A DNA stretch of 64,000 bases from Nitrosomonas communis (GCF_001007935.1 NZ_CP011451.1:3906001-3970000); one strand, 5' to 3'. Shown: positions 28,711-38,454, numbered from the stretch's first letter. Numbers and translations are program-made. Notes: a model not told the origin generated them from the sequence alone.

Positions 28711-29808
28711 CTAAAGTTTTGCTCCTGTACCAATCAATGCTGCTGACACAATTTTATATGAAAATGTTTGCGGATCAAGGTTATCCAATTGCTTTCCATC
28801 TATTTCAGCATGTGGATACAGGAAGAAGGGTACTTTTCCTGCTTTGCTATTCTGACCCAAGGTAATATTTTCTCCATGGTTAAAAGCCACCCAATTCATT
28901 TCCCAAGTGCCGAACAATTTTTCTCTCAATGCGGTAGTTTGCTCATGATTGCGCGGCAAGTTATCTAATGCGATGACTTCACACACACCAGCCGGATCAA
29001 CGGGCACCCAGCCAGGACCGGCAAGGTAAAACTCCGCATGGCAATGCTGCGCTGTACTGATATCGCCAAACTTACCTAAATTTTTGTTCAACGCTGATTC
29101 GTCCATCCGGATACCAAATTGCTGCCGTGCAGGAATGCCTGAGGCGCGCGCCAAGCCAACGAATAAGCCATTAATGTCCGCACACTTTCCTTTCAAGTTG
29201 CCATTTGCCAGCATTTGCTTAATATCGCCCTTTCCTCTACCACGCACGCTCTGATCATGAGCAGCATTATCAATTACCCAATTGTAAATAAGCCTGGCTT
29301 TCTGCAAAGGAGAACTGTTTTTACTTTCTTTGGTAATGGCAGAAGCGGTTTGGTGCACAATCCCATCTAATGGTATTTGTTGCGTAGATTGCAGGAAACG
29401 TTTGATATTGTCAGGAATAATTGCTTTGGCTGGTGCATTATAATGTTGTAGATCAATTTGCCGTTGTGCAGTCTTGACGATGCTGCTCACTGTGACAAGG
29501 CGCTCTCCATCCCCGCTCCATTCAGCATAAAATGCAGGAAAATCCGTTTGAGGAAGGGTATAAAACTTTGCTGATTTGGCGTTACCATTCCAAACACTCC
29601 CTTGAGTAAACTGATAAGGCGTGTCGTTGGTATCCGGCAATGGTAACCAAAGACGTGCATGCTTACCCGTTGAAGGTAACGTCACTTGATATGACAACCG
29701 ATAACTGCGCCATTTACTAGAACTCGCGGTTTGCGCAAAAGTTGATGGAGTGATAGGAAGCAAGGTAATACTTGCACCGATCAATTTGATAAAATCCCTG
29801 CGTTTCAT
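28711..29808 (-). CDS. Tat-exported transglutaminase-like cysteine protease family protein
   Basis: 365 residues. The N-terminus KRRDFIKLIGASITLLP is a twin-arginine signal (RR-x-F-x-K) ending near TFAQ, so the protein is exported folded. The transglutaminase core has the catalytic Cys in GKCADINGLFVGLARASGIPAR, the His in TAQHCHAEFYLAGPGWVPVDPA and the Asp in that same stretch. AGGAG is seven bases before the ATG at 29808; the frame extends upstream but without a ribosome site. Its substrate is unknown; such proteins can be periplasmic peptidases. Confidence 0.85.
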   Translation of the reverse strand: MKRRDFIKLIGASITLLPITPSTFAQTASSSKWRSYRLSYQVTLPSTGKHARLWLPLPDTNDTPYQFTQGSVWNGNAKSAKFYTLPQTDFPAFYAEWSGDGERLVTVSSIVKTAQRQIDLQHYNAPAKAIIPDNIKRFLQSTQQIPLDGIVHQTASAITKESKNSSPLQKARLIYNWVIDNAAHDQSVRGRGKGDIKQMLANGNLKGKCADINGLFVGLARASGIPARQQFGIRMDESALNKNLGKFGDISTAQHCHAEFYLAGPGWVPVDPAGVCEVIALDNLPRNHEQTTALREKLFGTWEMNWVAFNHGENITLGQNSKAGKVPFFLYPHAEIDGKQLDNLDPQTFSYKIVSAALIGTGAKL

Positions 29809-29880
29809 GCACATCTCCTGTAACCTGTATAGCTTTTGAAAAACAAATTTTATTATTAATCGAATCAATCAGTCTCTATC

Positions 29881-30561
29881 ATGCCCACCCCTTTATCACA
29901 GCAACTTCCAGCAATTGAGCTAGAAACAGGCGCACAACCAACTCATTCAATTTTGTGGATGCATGGGCTTGGCGCTGACGGTAATGATTTCGTGCCTATT
30001 ATACATGAGCTCAAGCTACCACCTGACACCGCAATACGTTTTATTTTTCCTCACGCACCAAAACAACCGGTAAGCATTAATCAAGGCTTTATTATGCGTG
30101 CATGGTATGACATTAAGCCTCCAAATTTAAATCATTATGAAGATGAAGCAGGTATTCGTCGCTCCCAATATGCAATCACGGCACTGATTGAGCGAGAAAA
30201 TCAACGTGGCATTTCTTCTAACCATATTGTATTAGCTGGATTTTCTCAAGGAGGCGTCATGGCTTTACAAGTTGGCCTGCGCCACCCAGACAAATTAGGA
30301 GGCATTATGGCGCTATCAAGTTATCTACCGTTAGCGCATACCCTTGCCAAGGAAACACATCATGCTAATACCTCCACCTCCATTTTTATGGCGCATGGCA
30401 GCCATGATCCTATTGTACCAATCCACCTGGCGAAAACTTCCCGGCAACAGCTAGTGGAAGCCGGCTATCAAGTTGAATGGCATGAGTATCCAATGGAGCA
30501 TTCTGTCTGTTCTGAGGAGCTGGCCGATATAAGCAGATGGTTACAGCAAGTGTTGCGATGA
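29881..30561 (+). CDS. Carboxylesterase / phospholipase-type alpha/beta hydrolase
   Basis: 226 residues, cytoplasmic. WMHGLGADGNDF gives the oxyanion-hole region, GFSQGGVMALQ the nucleophile Ser elbow (G-x-S-x-G), HGSHDPIVP the acid Asp and MEHSVC the His (EH-S). This is the Abhydrolase_2 family of esterases with broad activity on short acyl esters and lysophospholipids. Divergent from the transglutaminase gene by 72 bases. Confidence 0.88.
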   Translation: MPTPLSQQLPAIELETGAQPTHSILWMHGLGADGNDFVPIIHELKLPPDTAIRFIFPHAPKQPVSINQGFIMRAWYDIKPPNLNHYEDEAGIRRSQYAITALIERENQRGISSNHIVLAGFSQGGVMALQVGLRHPDKLGGIMALSSYLPLAHTLAKETHHANTSTSIFMAHGSHDPIVPIHLAKTSRQQLVEAGYQVEWHEYPMEHSVCSEELADISRWLQQVLR

Positions 30562-30689
30562 TAGATTGAATCGTAAAATAACGATTTAAGGAAGACTGGA
30601 TCCATGCGTTTCTTGACAAAATAAACAGCACCTTTATAATCCTCTCTTTATTTCTGAATTGTGTTGTTGAGTACGTAGAACTCAGAATT

Positions 30690-30764
30690 GCGGGAATAGC
30701 TCAGTGGTAGAGCACAACCTTGCCAAGGTTGGGGTCGCGAGTTCGAGCCTCGTTTCCCGCTCCA
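30690..30764 (+). tRNA. tRNA-Gly (GCC)
   Basis: Acceptor GCGGGAA/TTCCCGC, D arm GCTCAGTGGTAGAGC, anticodon loop TTGCCAA, T loop GTTCGAG, CCA encoded. It is the first of a three-tRNA cluster. Confidence 0.96.
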
Positions 30765-30871
30765 ATATCGAGATAAATTGGATTTTTTTAGCAAATAGAT
30801 AAAAAATCCATATCATATTATTCCTCGTGGTGTTACGATACAGACCACATTCTGATCTTAAAAAAATAATT

Positions 30872-30945
30872 GGCGGGGTGGCAGAGTGGTTATGCAGCGG
30901 CCTGCAAAGCCGTCTACGCCGGTTCGATTCCGACCCCCGCCTCCA
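30872..30945 (+). tRNA. tRNA-Cys (GCA)
   Basis: Acceptor GGCGGGG/CCCCGCC, D arm with GAGTGGTTATGC, anticodon loop CTGCAAA, T loop GTTCGATTCC, CCA encoded. Confidence 0.96.
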
Positions 30946-30964
30946 AAATCAGCCTGTTTCGATT

Positions 30965-31054
30965 GCCCGGATGGTGAAATTGGTAGACACAAGGGACTTA
31001 AAATCCCTCGGACCTTATACGTCCATGCCGGTTCGATTCCGGCTCCGGGCACCA
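30965..31054 (+). tRNA. tRNA-Leu (TAA), integration site of a P4-type element
   Basis: 90-base tRNA with a long variable arm: acceptor GCCCGGA/TCCGGGC, anticodon loop CTTAAAA, CCA encoded. A decayed tyrosine integrase begins 165 bases after its 3' end, which is the usual layout for tRNA-targeted islands. I found no second copy of the 3' end in the window. Confidence 0.96.
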
Positions 31055-31129
31055 AAAGAACGTTTCCTGAAGTATCCCTCCGTATCAAACACATTGAATT
31101 TACTAGCATTTAGATAAATTATTAGTCTC

Positions 31130-31218
31130 CTATAGTATAACAATGTATCTGGACATACCGTCAAAATGACGATATTTTTGACGGTACTTTTACCTACCGT
31201 CATATGAGATACCGTCAA
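31130..31218 (+). promoter_or_regulatory. Repeated TACCGTCA motifs upstream of the integrase remnant
   Basis: ACCGTCA occurs directly three times (near 31157, 31195, 31211), and an inverted pair forms a stem TACCGTCAAAA...TTTTTGACGGTA. They lie directly before the integrase start and may be excisionase/integrase arm sites or an operator. A degenerate version is seen near 42870. Confidence 0.35.
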
Positions 31219-32211
31219 ATGCTCACAGATATCGCAATACATAACGCTAAACCGAAAGACAAGCCCTATAAAATAGGCCGATAGTGGCGGCTTATATTTG
31301 CTGGTGCAATCCACGGGGAAGTATTGGCGCATGGATTACCGCTATGCAAATAAGCGTAAAACGCTGGCTATCGTTGTTTATCCAACCGTTACCCTTACTG
31401 CTGCACGTAAGAAAAGAGATGAGGCAAGAGATTTGCTAGCTAAGGGTGTTGACCCAAGCCTAGCTAAAGCCATTAACAAGCAAGTCAAGAAACATGCTCA
31501 CGAAAACACATTTGAAGCTATAGCACTTGAATGGCATATTAAACAATCAACTACTTAGGCAGAGTCAATTAGCGCCAACATAAAACGATGCCTGGAAGCG
31601 GATATATTCTCCTGGCTAGGCAATCGACCCATCAAGGATATTAATGCACCAGAATTACTGGCAGTACTACGCAGGATTGAAAGCCGTGGGGCACATGAGA
31701 AAGCTCAACGGACACGGGAATATGTAGGCCGGGTTAGATATGCCATACAAACCGGACGCGCTGAACGTGACCCTAGTGGCGATTTAAGAGGGGCATTAAC
31801 GCCAGTTAAAGCAAAGCACATGCCTGTATTACCGATCCTAAAGCTATTGGGGGATTACTATGCTCAATTAATGGCTTTGTAGGTTCATACACCACCAAAT
31901 GCGCGTTACAGCTTGCCCCACTGGTTATTCGTTCGACCGGGTGAACTACGCCATGCAGAATGGGTAGAAATTGATTTTGACAAAAAAGAATGGCGCATAC
32001 CCGGCCATAAAATGAAAATGAAAGAACAGCACATCGTTCCTTTATCACGTCAAGCAATTGAGATTTTTAGAAGCCATTCAGCCATTAACAGGGAATGGGA
32101 AATATATCTTCCCAAGTATAAAAAGTACCGTCAGACCAATGTCAGAAAATACCGTCAACTCAGCGCTAAGGCGCATGGGCTATGAAAAAGACGAGATGAC
32201 CGGGCATGAGG
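31219..32211 (+). pseudogene. P4-type tyrosine integrase, decayed
   Basis: The reading starts MLTDIAIHNAKPKDKPYK and then needs a frameshift to continue as DSGGLYLLVQSTGKYWRMDYR, the DUF4102 arm-binding domain. An in-frame TAG at 31556-31558 replaces an expected Trp. After it come the core region (FSWLGNRPIKDINAPELLAV) and, after frameshifts near 31836 and 31925, RPGELRHAEWVEIDFDKKEW and IPGHKMKMKEQHIVPLS, which hold the first catalytic Arg. It stops at MTGHE, before the final His/Tyr box. So it has lost its C-terminus and has four or more disabling changes. It adjoins tRNA-Leu. Confidence 0.85.
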
Positions 32212-32238
32212 TGTGCTGTCAAAAGTGGAGTCCATTGG

Positions 32239-32480
32239 TTTAAGCAGCGAGCAGATTTGCATAATATCGCTGCTTAAATTGTGCTAGTGGAATAGCCCTG
32301 CTAAACAGGGCTCATGCAGGGCTGAAACGCGCCAGGATTGCGTTAGAGCTATTATTTTATGGCGAGGATGTTTCTTTCTATATATGCCCTACTCTTTTTT
32401 TATCCTAAAGTTTCATAAATAAGAGCCGTTAAAAGTGTTTCATGATATAGCATTTGTCATGAACTTCTCGAATGTGAAAT
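32239..32480. other. Gene-free stretch with two hairpins
   Basis: A perfect 12-bp inverted repeat, TTTAAGCAGCGA (32239-32250) and TCGCTGCTTAAA (32267-32278), and a 7-bp hairpin AGCCCTG/CAGGGCT (32294-32312). The stretch follows the point where the integrase is cut. The preceding bases 32211-32236 resemble the outer end of the IS3 element near 40150, so it may be IS debris. Confidence 0.4.
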
Positions 32481-32521
32481 AAAACCCTCACTAGGTATCG
32501 TCCTACTTGGTGAGGGTTTTC
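32481..32521 (+). terminator. Probable bidirectional terminator
   Basis: 11-bp stem AAAACCCTCAC / GTGAGGGTTTT with a T-rich tail on the plus strand and A-run symmetry on the other. Confidence 0.6.
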
Positions 32522-32727
32522 TTATGCTTTGCTTGAAGATAGCAAAAGATTACAGAGAACTAATAGCAAAAAATACCCGCTAGACCTTTAACGATCAATC
32601 AAGGGAGTGCAATCAGATTACACCAGCTCTAGTTTTAGGAATAAATCATCATACGCCAGAAGATGTGCGGTCCTTAGTGACGACCGCACCTAGAGCAACG
32701 ACATGGATCCGTCAGACTTTTAACGAT

Positions 32728-32841
32728 CTAGCGGGTTTGTTTAATTAACGTGAGTTCGGCATAAGGAAAAGTGAGCTTCCTCGAACGTTCGGCGCGGATG
32801 AAGTCGTCGGCGAAAGCAAGGTGGCGGGTTTTGTTGGTCAT
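32728..32841 (-). CDS. Truncated start of an unknown gene behind hisN
   Basis: A 37-residue frame beginning MTNKTRHLAFADDFIRAERS, 17 bases after the hisN stop. Its first two thirds share the high GC of hisN and then the base composition drops sharply, so the frame looks like the beginning of the next gene of the donor operon, cut by the right-hand junction of the transferred piece. The protein is not recognised. Confidence 0.4.
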   Translation of the reverse strand: MTNKTRHLAFADDFIRAERSRKLTFPYAELTLIKQTR

Positions 32842-32858
32842 GGAAACTTGCTGAATGC

Positions 32859-33647
32859 TCAAGCGCAGCCGTTAAGCAGGCGCAGCGCCTCGTAGTGCAG
32901 AGTCGGCGTTGCCGAAACGAGGACTGAACCACCCTCCTCGGCCCGTTCACCATCCAGCCGTGTCACGACGCCTCCGGCTTTCTCGATAATGGGGATCAGC
33001 GCTACGATGTCGTAGGGTTGAAGCGAGGGTTCAACGGCGAGGTCAATGCGACCTGCCGCCAGCATAGCAAGCGCATAGCATTCGCCGCCATAGCGGGTCA
33101 TTCGCACCGACGCGGCGAGGCGGTCGAATCCTTGCTTGAGATCGCCGTGATAATCCTCGGGCGAGGTCGTGTGCAGGATCGCCTCCGACAGTGCGCCGAC
33201 ATTGCGGGTGGAGAGAGGCTGGCGCTTGCCAGCGCGCTCGTACCACGCACCCTCGATGTCCGCCCAGAAGCGTTCGCCGATAAAGGGCTGGCTCATCATC
33301 CCCATCTCGGCCCGGCCGTCGACGGTAAGGCCGATCAGCGTCCCCCATACGGGAAGACCGCAGATGAAGGGACGGGTTCCGTCTACCGGATCCAGCACCC
33401 AGCGAAAATAGCCGTTACCAGTCTGACCCAGTTCCTCGCCTAGGATCGCGTGATCAGGATATTCGGCTTCGATTGCGGCGCGAATCGCGATCTCAGCCTC
33501 TCGATCCGCCTCCGTAACAGGATCGAAGGTGTCGCCCTCGTTGAACTTGGTGTCGACTGCAAGCTCGGTCCGATAGCGTGGCATCGTCTCGGCGTCGGCG
33601 ATGTCCGCCAGGCGGTGAAGGAAATCGGCGTTAGGTAGTTTGGACAT
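32859..33647 (-). CDS. hisN: Histidinol-phosphatase, inositol-monophosphatase type
   Basis: Dephosphorylates histidinol phosphate in histidine synthesis. 262 residues from the ATG with GGAG upstream. Metal sites: ILGEELG, DPVDGTRPFICG (D-P-x-D-G-T), and QPYDIVALIPIIEKAGG, where Tyr-Asp replaces the usual Trp-Asp of inositol phosphatases, a feature I associate with alphaproteobacterial HisN. GC content is visibly far above all neighbours and codon use is GC-ending, so recent transfer, perhaps from an alphaproteobacterium, is likely. It lies within the debris beyond the tRNA-Leu integrase. Confidence 0.85.
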   Translation of the reverse strand: MSKLPNADFLHRLADIADAETMPRYRTELAVDTKFNEGDTFDPVTEADREAEIAIRAAIEAEYPDHAILGEELGQTGNGYFRWVLDPVDGTRPFICGLPVWGTLIGLTVDGRAEMGMMSQPFIGERFWADIEGAWYERAGKRQPLSTRNVGALSEAILHTTSPEDYHGDLKQGFDRLAASVRMTRYGGECYALAMLAAGRIDLAVEPSLQPYDIVALIPIIEKAGGVVTRLDGERAEEGGSVLVSATPTLHYEALRLLNGCA

Positions 33648-33944
33648 GATCAAGCTCCATTTGTGCATGTTGGGCGCGCGAACAATCACCCACGCTAATA
33701 TTAGTAAGAAAAATTGTATGCTGATGCATTATTGTCTGCCTACTGGTTATTCCTTAGCATCATTAAGTAAAAATTTGGATTGGTTTGATCCATTACTTAT
33801 GTTTTTTCGTTCAAGCGCTACTCGACCAAAATAATAGCGCCACCCCATAACTGATTAATAATCTGAAGTCTCCAACCATCCTTATGTTTCAAGAGGCGAG
33901 GATTGAATCTGCAAAAACTCATTTGTGATATAGGGAGGTTCAAC

Positions 33945-35675
33945 ATGAAAATTTATTATTCTATTCTGTCTTTACTGCTATTGATATTCATTTCTACCAA
34001 ATGGTCAGAGACTAATGCTAACCCAGCGACATCGCGTGAACCTTTGACTTCAGCATCAGAACAACGCCTTGATGATCCAATTCTAACGCCAATTCAAAGA
34101 GGATCAATCCGATTGAGATTGAAACAGATAGCGAGCGGGTTAACTGCGCCAAATTGGGCAACGCCTGCTCCAAATGACCCAGATCATTTATATGTTAGTG
34201 ATCAGGACGGGAAATTATGGCGCATCAACCTTACCACTAACGATAAAGAAATTTTTCTGGATTTTTCCGATCTGTTGGTACCTTTAGGAGTGTCGGGAAG
34301 CAATTCATTTGATGAGCGCGGTTTTCTCGGTTTTGCCTTTCATCCCCAGTTCGTTGGAAATGGCTTGTTGTATACCTATACTTCAGAGCCCGCAGGCGAA
34401 AAAAGCGATTTTTCTACCATTCCTCCTGGCGCCAGCCCCAATCACCGCTCGGTAATCAGGGAATGGCGGCTAGATCCTAATAATTTTAATCAGGCCCAGG
34501 CTAATGTAAAAGAGATGCGAGTGTTGATGACTGTGGATCAACCCCAATTCAATCACAATGCAGGCGCACTTAATTTTGGCTCAGATGGCATGCTATATAT
34601 TGCTTTCGGGGATGGTGGCGGTGCTGATGATCGTGATGGTCAGGATATTGGTGGCAGTCAAATGATAGGGCATGGTCCCAATGGCAATGGTCAGAATACC
34701 GGCAATCCTCTTGGTAAATTATTGCGGATTGACCCAGTTGGAAATAATTCGAATAATGGGCAATATGGTATCCCAAACGATAATCCTTTTGTCGGTTCAG
34801 ACACTGCGCTTAAAGAGATTTATGCTTACGGTTTTCGTAATCCATTCCGCTTTTCATTTGATCCGGAAACAAATTTCCTTGTGCTTGCCGATGTAGGGCA
34901 AAACGATATTGAAGAGATTAATCTGGTTCAAGCTGGCAGGAATTATGGCTGGGGGTTAAAAGAAGGAAGCTTCCGTTTTGAGCCCAACGATAATGAACCA
35001 GGGTTTGTTACCGATGCTCAGATTGCAGGCAATTTCATCGATCCTGTCATTCAGTATGATCACAGCGAAGGTACCGCTGTCATTGGTGGTTTTATTTATC
35101 GTGGCAAGGCTATCCCTGCTTTAGAAGGTGTATATCTGTTTGGAGATGTAGCCAGGACTGGGAATGGCGATGGCAGGATATTTTATTCTAATGGTAGCAG
35201 CATCCTGGAAATGGATCTGACCGAGCATGCACAACCTGGCTTTTGGGTGCTTGGTTTCGGGCAGGATATCGATAAAGAGCTTTATGTACTCGGTAATATG
35301 ACCGGTATTCCGTTCGAAACTACTGGTGCAGTGTATAAACTGGTGCCCAATGCCAGTTTTGATTCTGACGTTCTTGAGATACCCGCAGTTGATGTCAATT
35401 TTGATAACAATCATAGCGGTACTTTCCGTGCTCGTTTGCAGCTTGTCCAGGATACCCAACCACCACGCTTCGAGCTAACTCAAACTGAACAACTGGCTGA
35501 TCGTTTTCGGGGAGACAACGCTAGCTTTAATCAAACCACTGGTGAGCTATCCATTCCGTTTGTCAATATCCGTGACACTAGTGATAATATATCCACTTTT
35601 GCTGCCCAGCTGCAATTAATCCCTGGCCTGCCAGTACTAACTTTTGAGTTAAAACAGTTTGTGCCTGTACGGTAA
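33945..35675 (+). CDS. PQQ-dependent sugar dehydrogenase-like protein (GSDH family), exported
   Basis: 576 residues from the ATG with GGGAGG upstream. Signal peptide (about 1-25). Then a six-bladed GSDH propeller: RGFLGFAFHPQF, NHNAGALNFGSDGMLYIAFG (catalytic-His region), GKLLRIDP, YAYGFRNPFRFSFDP, DVGQNDIEEINLVQAGRNYG and VIGGFIYRG. The final ~100 residues are a separate beta-rich domain. Soluble glucose or aldose dehydrogenases of this family use PQQ and calcium. No pqq genes are in the window, so whether it is active with PQQ here is unknown. Confidence 0.82.
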   Translation: MKIYYSILSLLLLIFISTKWSETNANPATSREPLTSASEQRLDDPILTPIQRGSIRLRLKQIASGLTAPNWATPAPNDPDHLYVSDQDGKLWRINLTTNDKEIFLDFSDLLVPLGVSGSNSFDERGFLGFAFHPQFVGNGLLYTYTSEPAGEKSDFSTIPPGASPNHRSVIREWRLDPNNFNQAQANVKEMRVLMTVDQPQFNHNAGALNFGSDGMLYIAFGDGGGADDRDGQDIGGSQMIGHGPNGNGQNTGNPLGKLLRIDPVGNNSNNGQYGIPNDNPFVGSDTALKEIYAYGFRNPFRFSFDPETNFLVLADVGQNDIEEINLVQAGRNYGWGLKEGSFRFEPNDNEPGFVTDAQIAGNFIDPVIQYDHSEGTAVIGGFIYRGKAIPALEGVYLFGDVARTGNGDGRIFYSNGSSILEMDLTEHAQPGFWVLGFGQDIDKELYVLGNMTGIPFETTGAVYKLVPNASFDSDVLEIPAVDVNFDNNHSGTFRARLQLVQDTQPPRFELTQTEQLADRFRGDNASFNQTTGELSIPFVNIRDTSDNISTFAAQLQLIPGLPVLTFELKQFVPVR

Positions 35676-35718
35676 ACGAATAGGAATAAATCTGTTCACT
35701 GATGCCCATTGATGTCTA

Positions 35719-35821
35719 GTTCCATTTCTAAATCTAAACTGACTTTGTCGGCTTCACCTTGCCGTATTATTGATACTGTCTGCGGCTCGCCTTCGTGTCA
35801 TTTCTAATTTGGAAATAGAAT
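35719..35821 (-). mobile_element. MITE copy 6
   Basis: 103-bp copy, reverse orientation, with TA on both sides (35717-35718, 35822-35823). It sits 43 bases behind the sugar dehydrogenase gene. Confidence 0.85.
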
Positions 35822-36363
35822 TAGACGGGGATGTCTGCTTTCCGATTTTCGTCTCAGTCGACCCATACATAGTTATTCAATCTATGTTTAAGCGAATGCC
35901 GTTGTGGCAAGCTAAATTATTTGATAGCCAAGCGAATCGCAAACCCTTTCAGACTCACTTGATATTGGAAGAGATTGAATCATGCTATTTCAGATGCATA
36001 TCGATATAATTCTTTTCCGCAAGGGTAAGTTGCGCATAAGCCATAAGGTCTCTCGTCAGCGGTATGCCGGAATACCTTTTACCATACCTTGCTCTTGGCT
36101 GCTTCGGTTAGCAATGATCCCAGCTTGATAGACGAGTTATGCACTTATGATAGGAATTCATCAAGCACAATTTCTTCTTATGCATAGAAAAACATAAATT
36201 GATTACACCAGACTAATACATGGAATCCATGAGAAAGCGAAGTTAATACGATTGAAAAATTTCTTCTATTTTCAACTCCATGCCATCTTGACACGGCAAA
36301 TAGAATTATTAGTCACAGGACTGTAAGACACTTCAATAATTTAATTTATAAATTCTAAGAAAT
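35822..36363. other. Gene-free interval before ktrA
   Basis: About 540 bases. No frame has both a ribosome site and a protein-like composition. I see no further repeat, tRNA or terminator. The ktrA promoter should be in its right part. Confidence 0.45.
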
Positions 36364-37026
36364 ATGAAAAATCAACTCAGACAATTCGCAGTAATAGGTT
36401 TGGGCAGGTTTGGTTCTGCAGCTGCACTAGAACTGATGCGATTTGGTCATTCAATTATTGGAATTGACATTGATGCAAAAATTGTAAACAAGCTGGCAGA
36501 TCAATTGACTCTCGCTGCAATAGCAGATGCTACTGATGAGAATGCTCTTAAAGATTTAAATATCTCCAATTGTGATGCAACTATCGTAGCAATTGGCGAA
36601 AGTCTGGAAGCCAGTATACTTTGTGTGCTGTTGCTAAAAAATATGGGAATGAGTGAGATATGGGCCAAAGCTTCTTCCAAACCGCACCATACTATACTCT
36701 CAAGAATTGGAATTTCTCGCATTGTGCATCCCGAAGAAGAAATGGGTATGAAAGTAGCACAATCACTTAATTATCCAATGGTTAATCATTACATGCCCAT
36801 TGGCTACAACTTATATGTAGTTGAAATAAAAATAGCAGAGAAATGTCACGGTATTTCTATCCAAGACTTATTAAAAGATGTTCGTGATTCTATCGACCCA
36901 TTATTAGTACGAAGAAAAAGAGAAACTATAAAACCCATTGAACCAGATTTTATTTTGGAATTGAATGATTCTCTGGTGCTATCCGGTTCATTGGATATTC
37001 TCGCCTCAATTGCTCCGAGGTTATAG
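36364..37026 (+). CDS. ktrA: K+ uptake regulatory subunit KtrA (RCK/TrkA-N)
   Basis: Cytoplasmic nucleotide-binding gating ring of the Ktr potassium transporter. 220 residues: Rossmann motif VIGLGRFGSAAALELM with the acidic strand-end GIDIDAK, then the RCK-C domain (about 135-220). It precedes ktrB with four bases between, so the two form an operon. Confidence 0.92.
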   Translation: MKNQLRQFAVIGLGRFGSAAALELMRFGHSIIGIDIDAKIVNKLADQLTLAAIADATDENALKDLNISNCDATIVAIGESLEASILCVLLLKNMGMSEIWAKASSKPHHTILSRIGISRIVHPEEEMGMKVAQSLNYPMVNHYMPIGYNLYVVEIKIAEKCHGISIQDLLKDVRDSIDPLLVRRKRETIKPIEPDFILELNDSLVLSGSLDILASIAPRL

Positions 37027-37030
37027 AATA

Positions 37031-38398
37031 GTGAAGCCGTGGGACCCTCATGTACTACCTTACAAACATATCATCGCAGCAAAAAAGAATTTACTCAACC
37101 TCAGCCCACCGGCAGTTTTATTTCTAGGTTTTGCATTGCTGATTGCTATTGGTACTGTTTTACTGAAACTTCCTATCGCTTCGCATAGTGAAACCAGTTT
37201 GTTGCAGTCAATTTTTACAGCAACCTCCGCTGTAACAGTCACAGGATTAATTTTACTCGACACCGGCACCCATTTCACCTTGTTTGGGCAGATTGTCATT
37301 GCGCTGCTGATTCAAGCAGGAGGCTTGGGGTTTATGACTTTTGCTATTGTTGCGGCAGTAAGCCTAGGCGCAAAATTAGGGATTGGTCAGCAGGTAGTTG
37401 TACAAGAAGCATTTAACCAAACCAATCTGGAAAAGGTTATTTATATTGCAAAATATGTGCTGATTTATTCCCTGTTTATAGAGCTTACTGGCTTCATATT
37501 GCTTGTTTTAACCTGGTTTAATGAGCTGGGGTTAAGCACAGCCATCCATCATGCTTTTTTTTACACAATTTCCGCATTCAATAATGCTGGTTTTGCTTTA
37601 AGCAGCAATAGCCTAACTCCTTACTTTAATAACTTATCAATTAATTTAGTGATCACTGCACTTGTTATTATTGGAGGCATAGGTTTCTTAGTCTTAATTG
37701 ATATAAAAACACAGAAAAGTTGGCATAGGCTCAATGTTAATACCAAAACTGTATTATTGAGCACGTTCATAATCAATATATGCGCATTCACGCTCATATG
37801 GGTTCTTGAAGTCAAAAATCCTGCCACCCTTGGTCAGTTATCTATCCTTGATCAAGCATTAACAGCCTGGTTTCAAGCGGTATCCCCTAGAACTGCAGGT
37901 TTTAATACTGTGCCGATAGAAGAATTAACTCAAGCCACAACGACTCTCATGATTTTATTGATGTATATTGGTGGAGGATCGTTAAGTACAGCCAGTGGAC
38001 TAAAAATTGGCACTTTTGTTGTTCTCATAATGGCAACTTATGCTTTTTTACGACGAAGAGACGATGTTGTAATTCTTCAGCGTACCGTACCGCCAACACA
38101 GGTTATGAGAGCACTTGCATTGGCCATCGTATCAATTATTATGATATTTATAGGTATATTTATCCTGACACTTACTGAAAATGCGCAATTTATTGATATC
38201 GTTTTTGAAGTTGTATCGGCTTTAAGCACTGTTGGATTGTCTAGGGGCTTAACTACCCAATTAAGTATAACAGGTGAAATCGTGATAATTTTTTTTATGA
38301 TTATTGGGCGTGTAGGACCACTAACATTTGCCTATTTCTTTGCTTCTCCAAAGAAAAAATATATCAAGTATGCAAATGCTGATATTCAGGTTGGTTAA
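37031..38398 (+). CDS. ktrB: K+ channel subunit KtrB (TrkH family)
   Basis: Ion-conducting subunit of the Na+-dependent Ktr system. 455 residues, with four pore repeats visible by their filters: TSAVTVTGL, FNNAGFAL, SPRTAGFNT and STVGLSRG. I place the start at the GTG 37031, four bases after the ktrA stop and with GAGG upstream; an in-frame ATG at 36965 would overlap ktrA by 62 bases and add a tail foreign to the family. Confidence 0.92.
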   Translation: MKPWDPHVLPYKHIIAAKKNLLNLSPPAVLFLGFALLIAIGTVLLKLPIASHSETSLLQSIFTATSAVTVTGLILLDTGTHFTLFGQIVIALLIQAGGLGFMTFAIVAAVSLGAKLGIGQQVVVQEAFNQTNLEKVIYIAKYVLIYSLFIELTGFILLVLTWFNELGLSTAIHHAFFYTISAFNNAGFALSSNSLTPYFNNLSINLVITALVIIGGIGFLVLIDIKTQKSWHRLNVNTKTVLLSTFIINICAFTLIWVLEVKNPATLGQLSILDQALTAWFQAVSPRTAGFNTVPIEELTQATTTLMILLMYIGGGSLSTASGLKIGTFVVLIMATYAFLRRRDDVVILQRTVPPTQVMRALALAIVSIIMIFIGIFILTLTENAQFIDIVFEVVSALSTVGLSRGLTTQLSITGEIVIIFFMIIGRVGPLTFAYFFASPKKKYIKYANADIQVG

Positions 38399-38454
38399 CT
38401 TTATTATCATTTTACTAATAGGAATTAATAAAGAACCACAAAAGCAAATATGGA

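Noticed and set aside
32574-32737. Inverted ACCCGCTAGA / TCTAGCGGGT about 150 bases apart, as ends of a small element
   Set aside because: Ten matching bases only, no target duplication and no other copy in the window.
33018-33443. 141-codon plus-strand frame
   Set aside because: Shadow of hisN; in GC-rich DNA long antisense frames are expected.
35770-36009. 79-codon frame overlapping MITE copy 6
   Set aside because: Begins inside the repeat, has no ribosome site and matches nothing I know.
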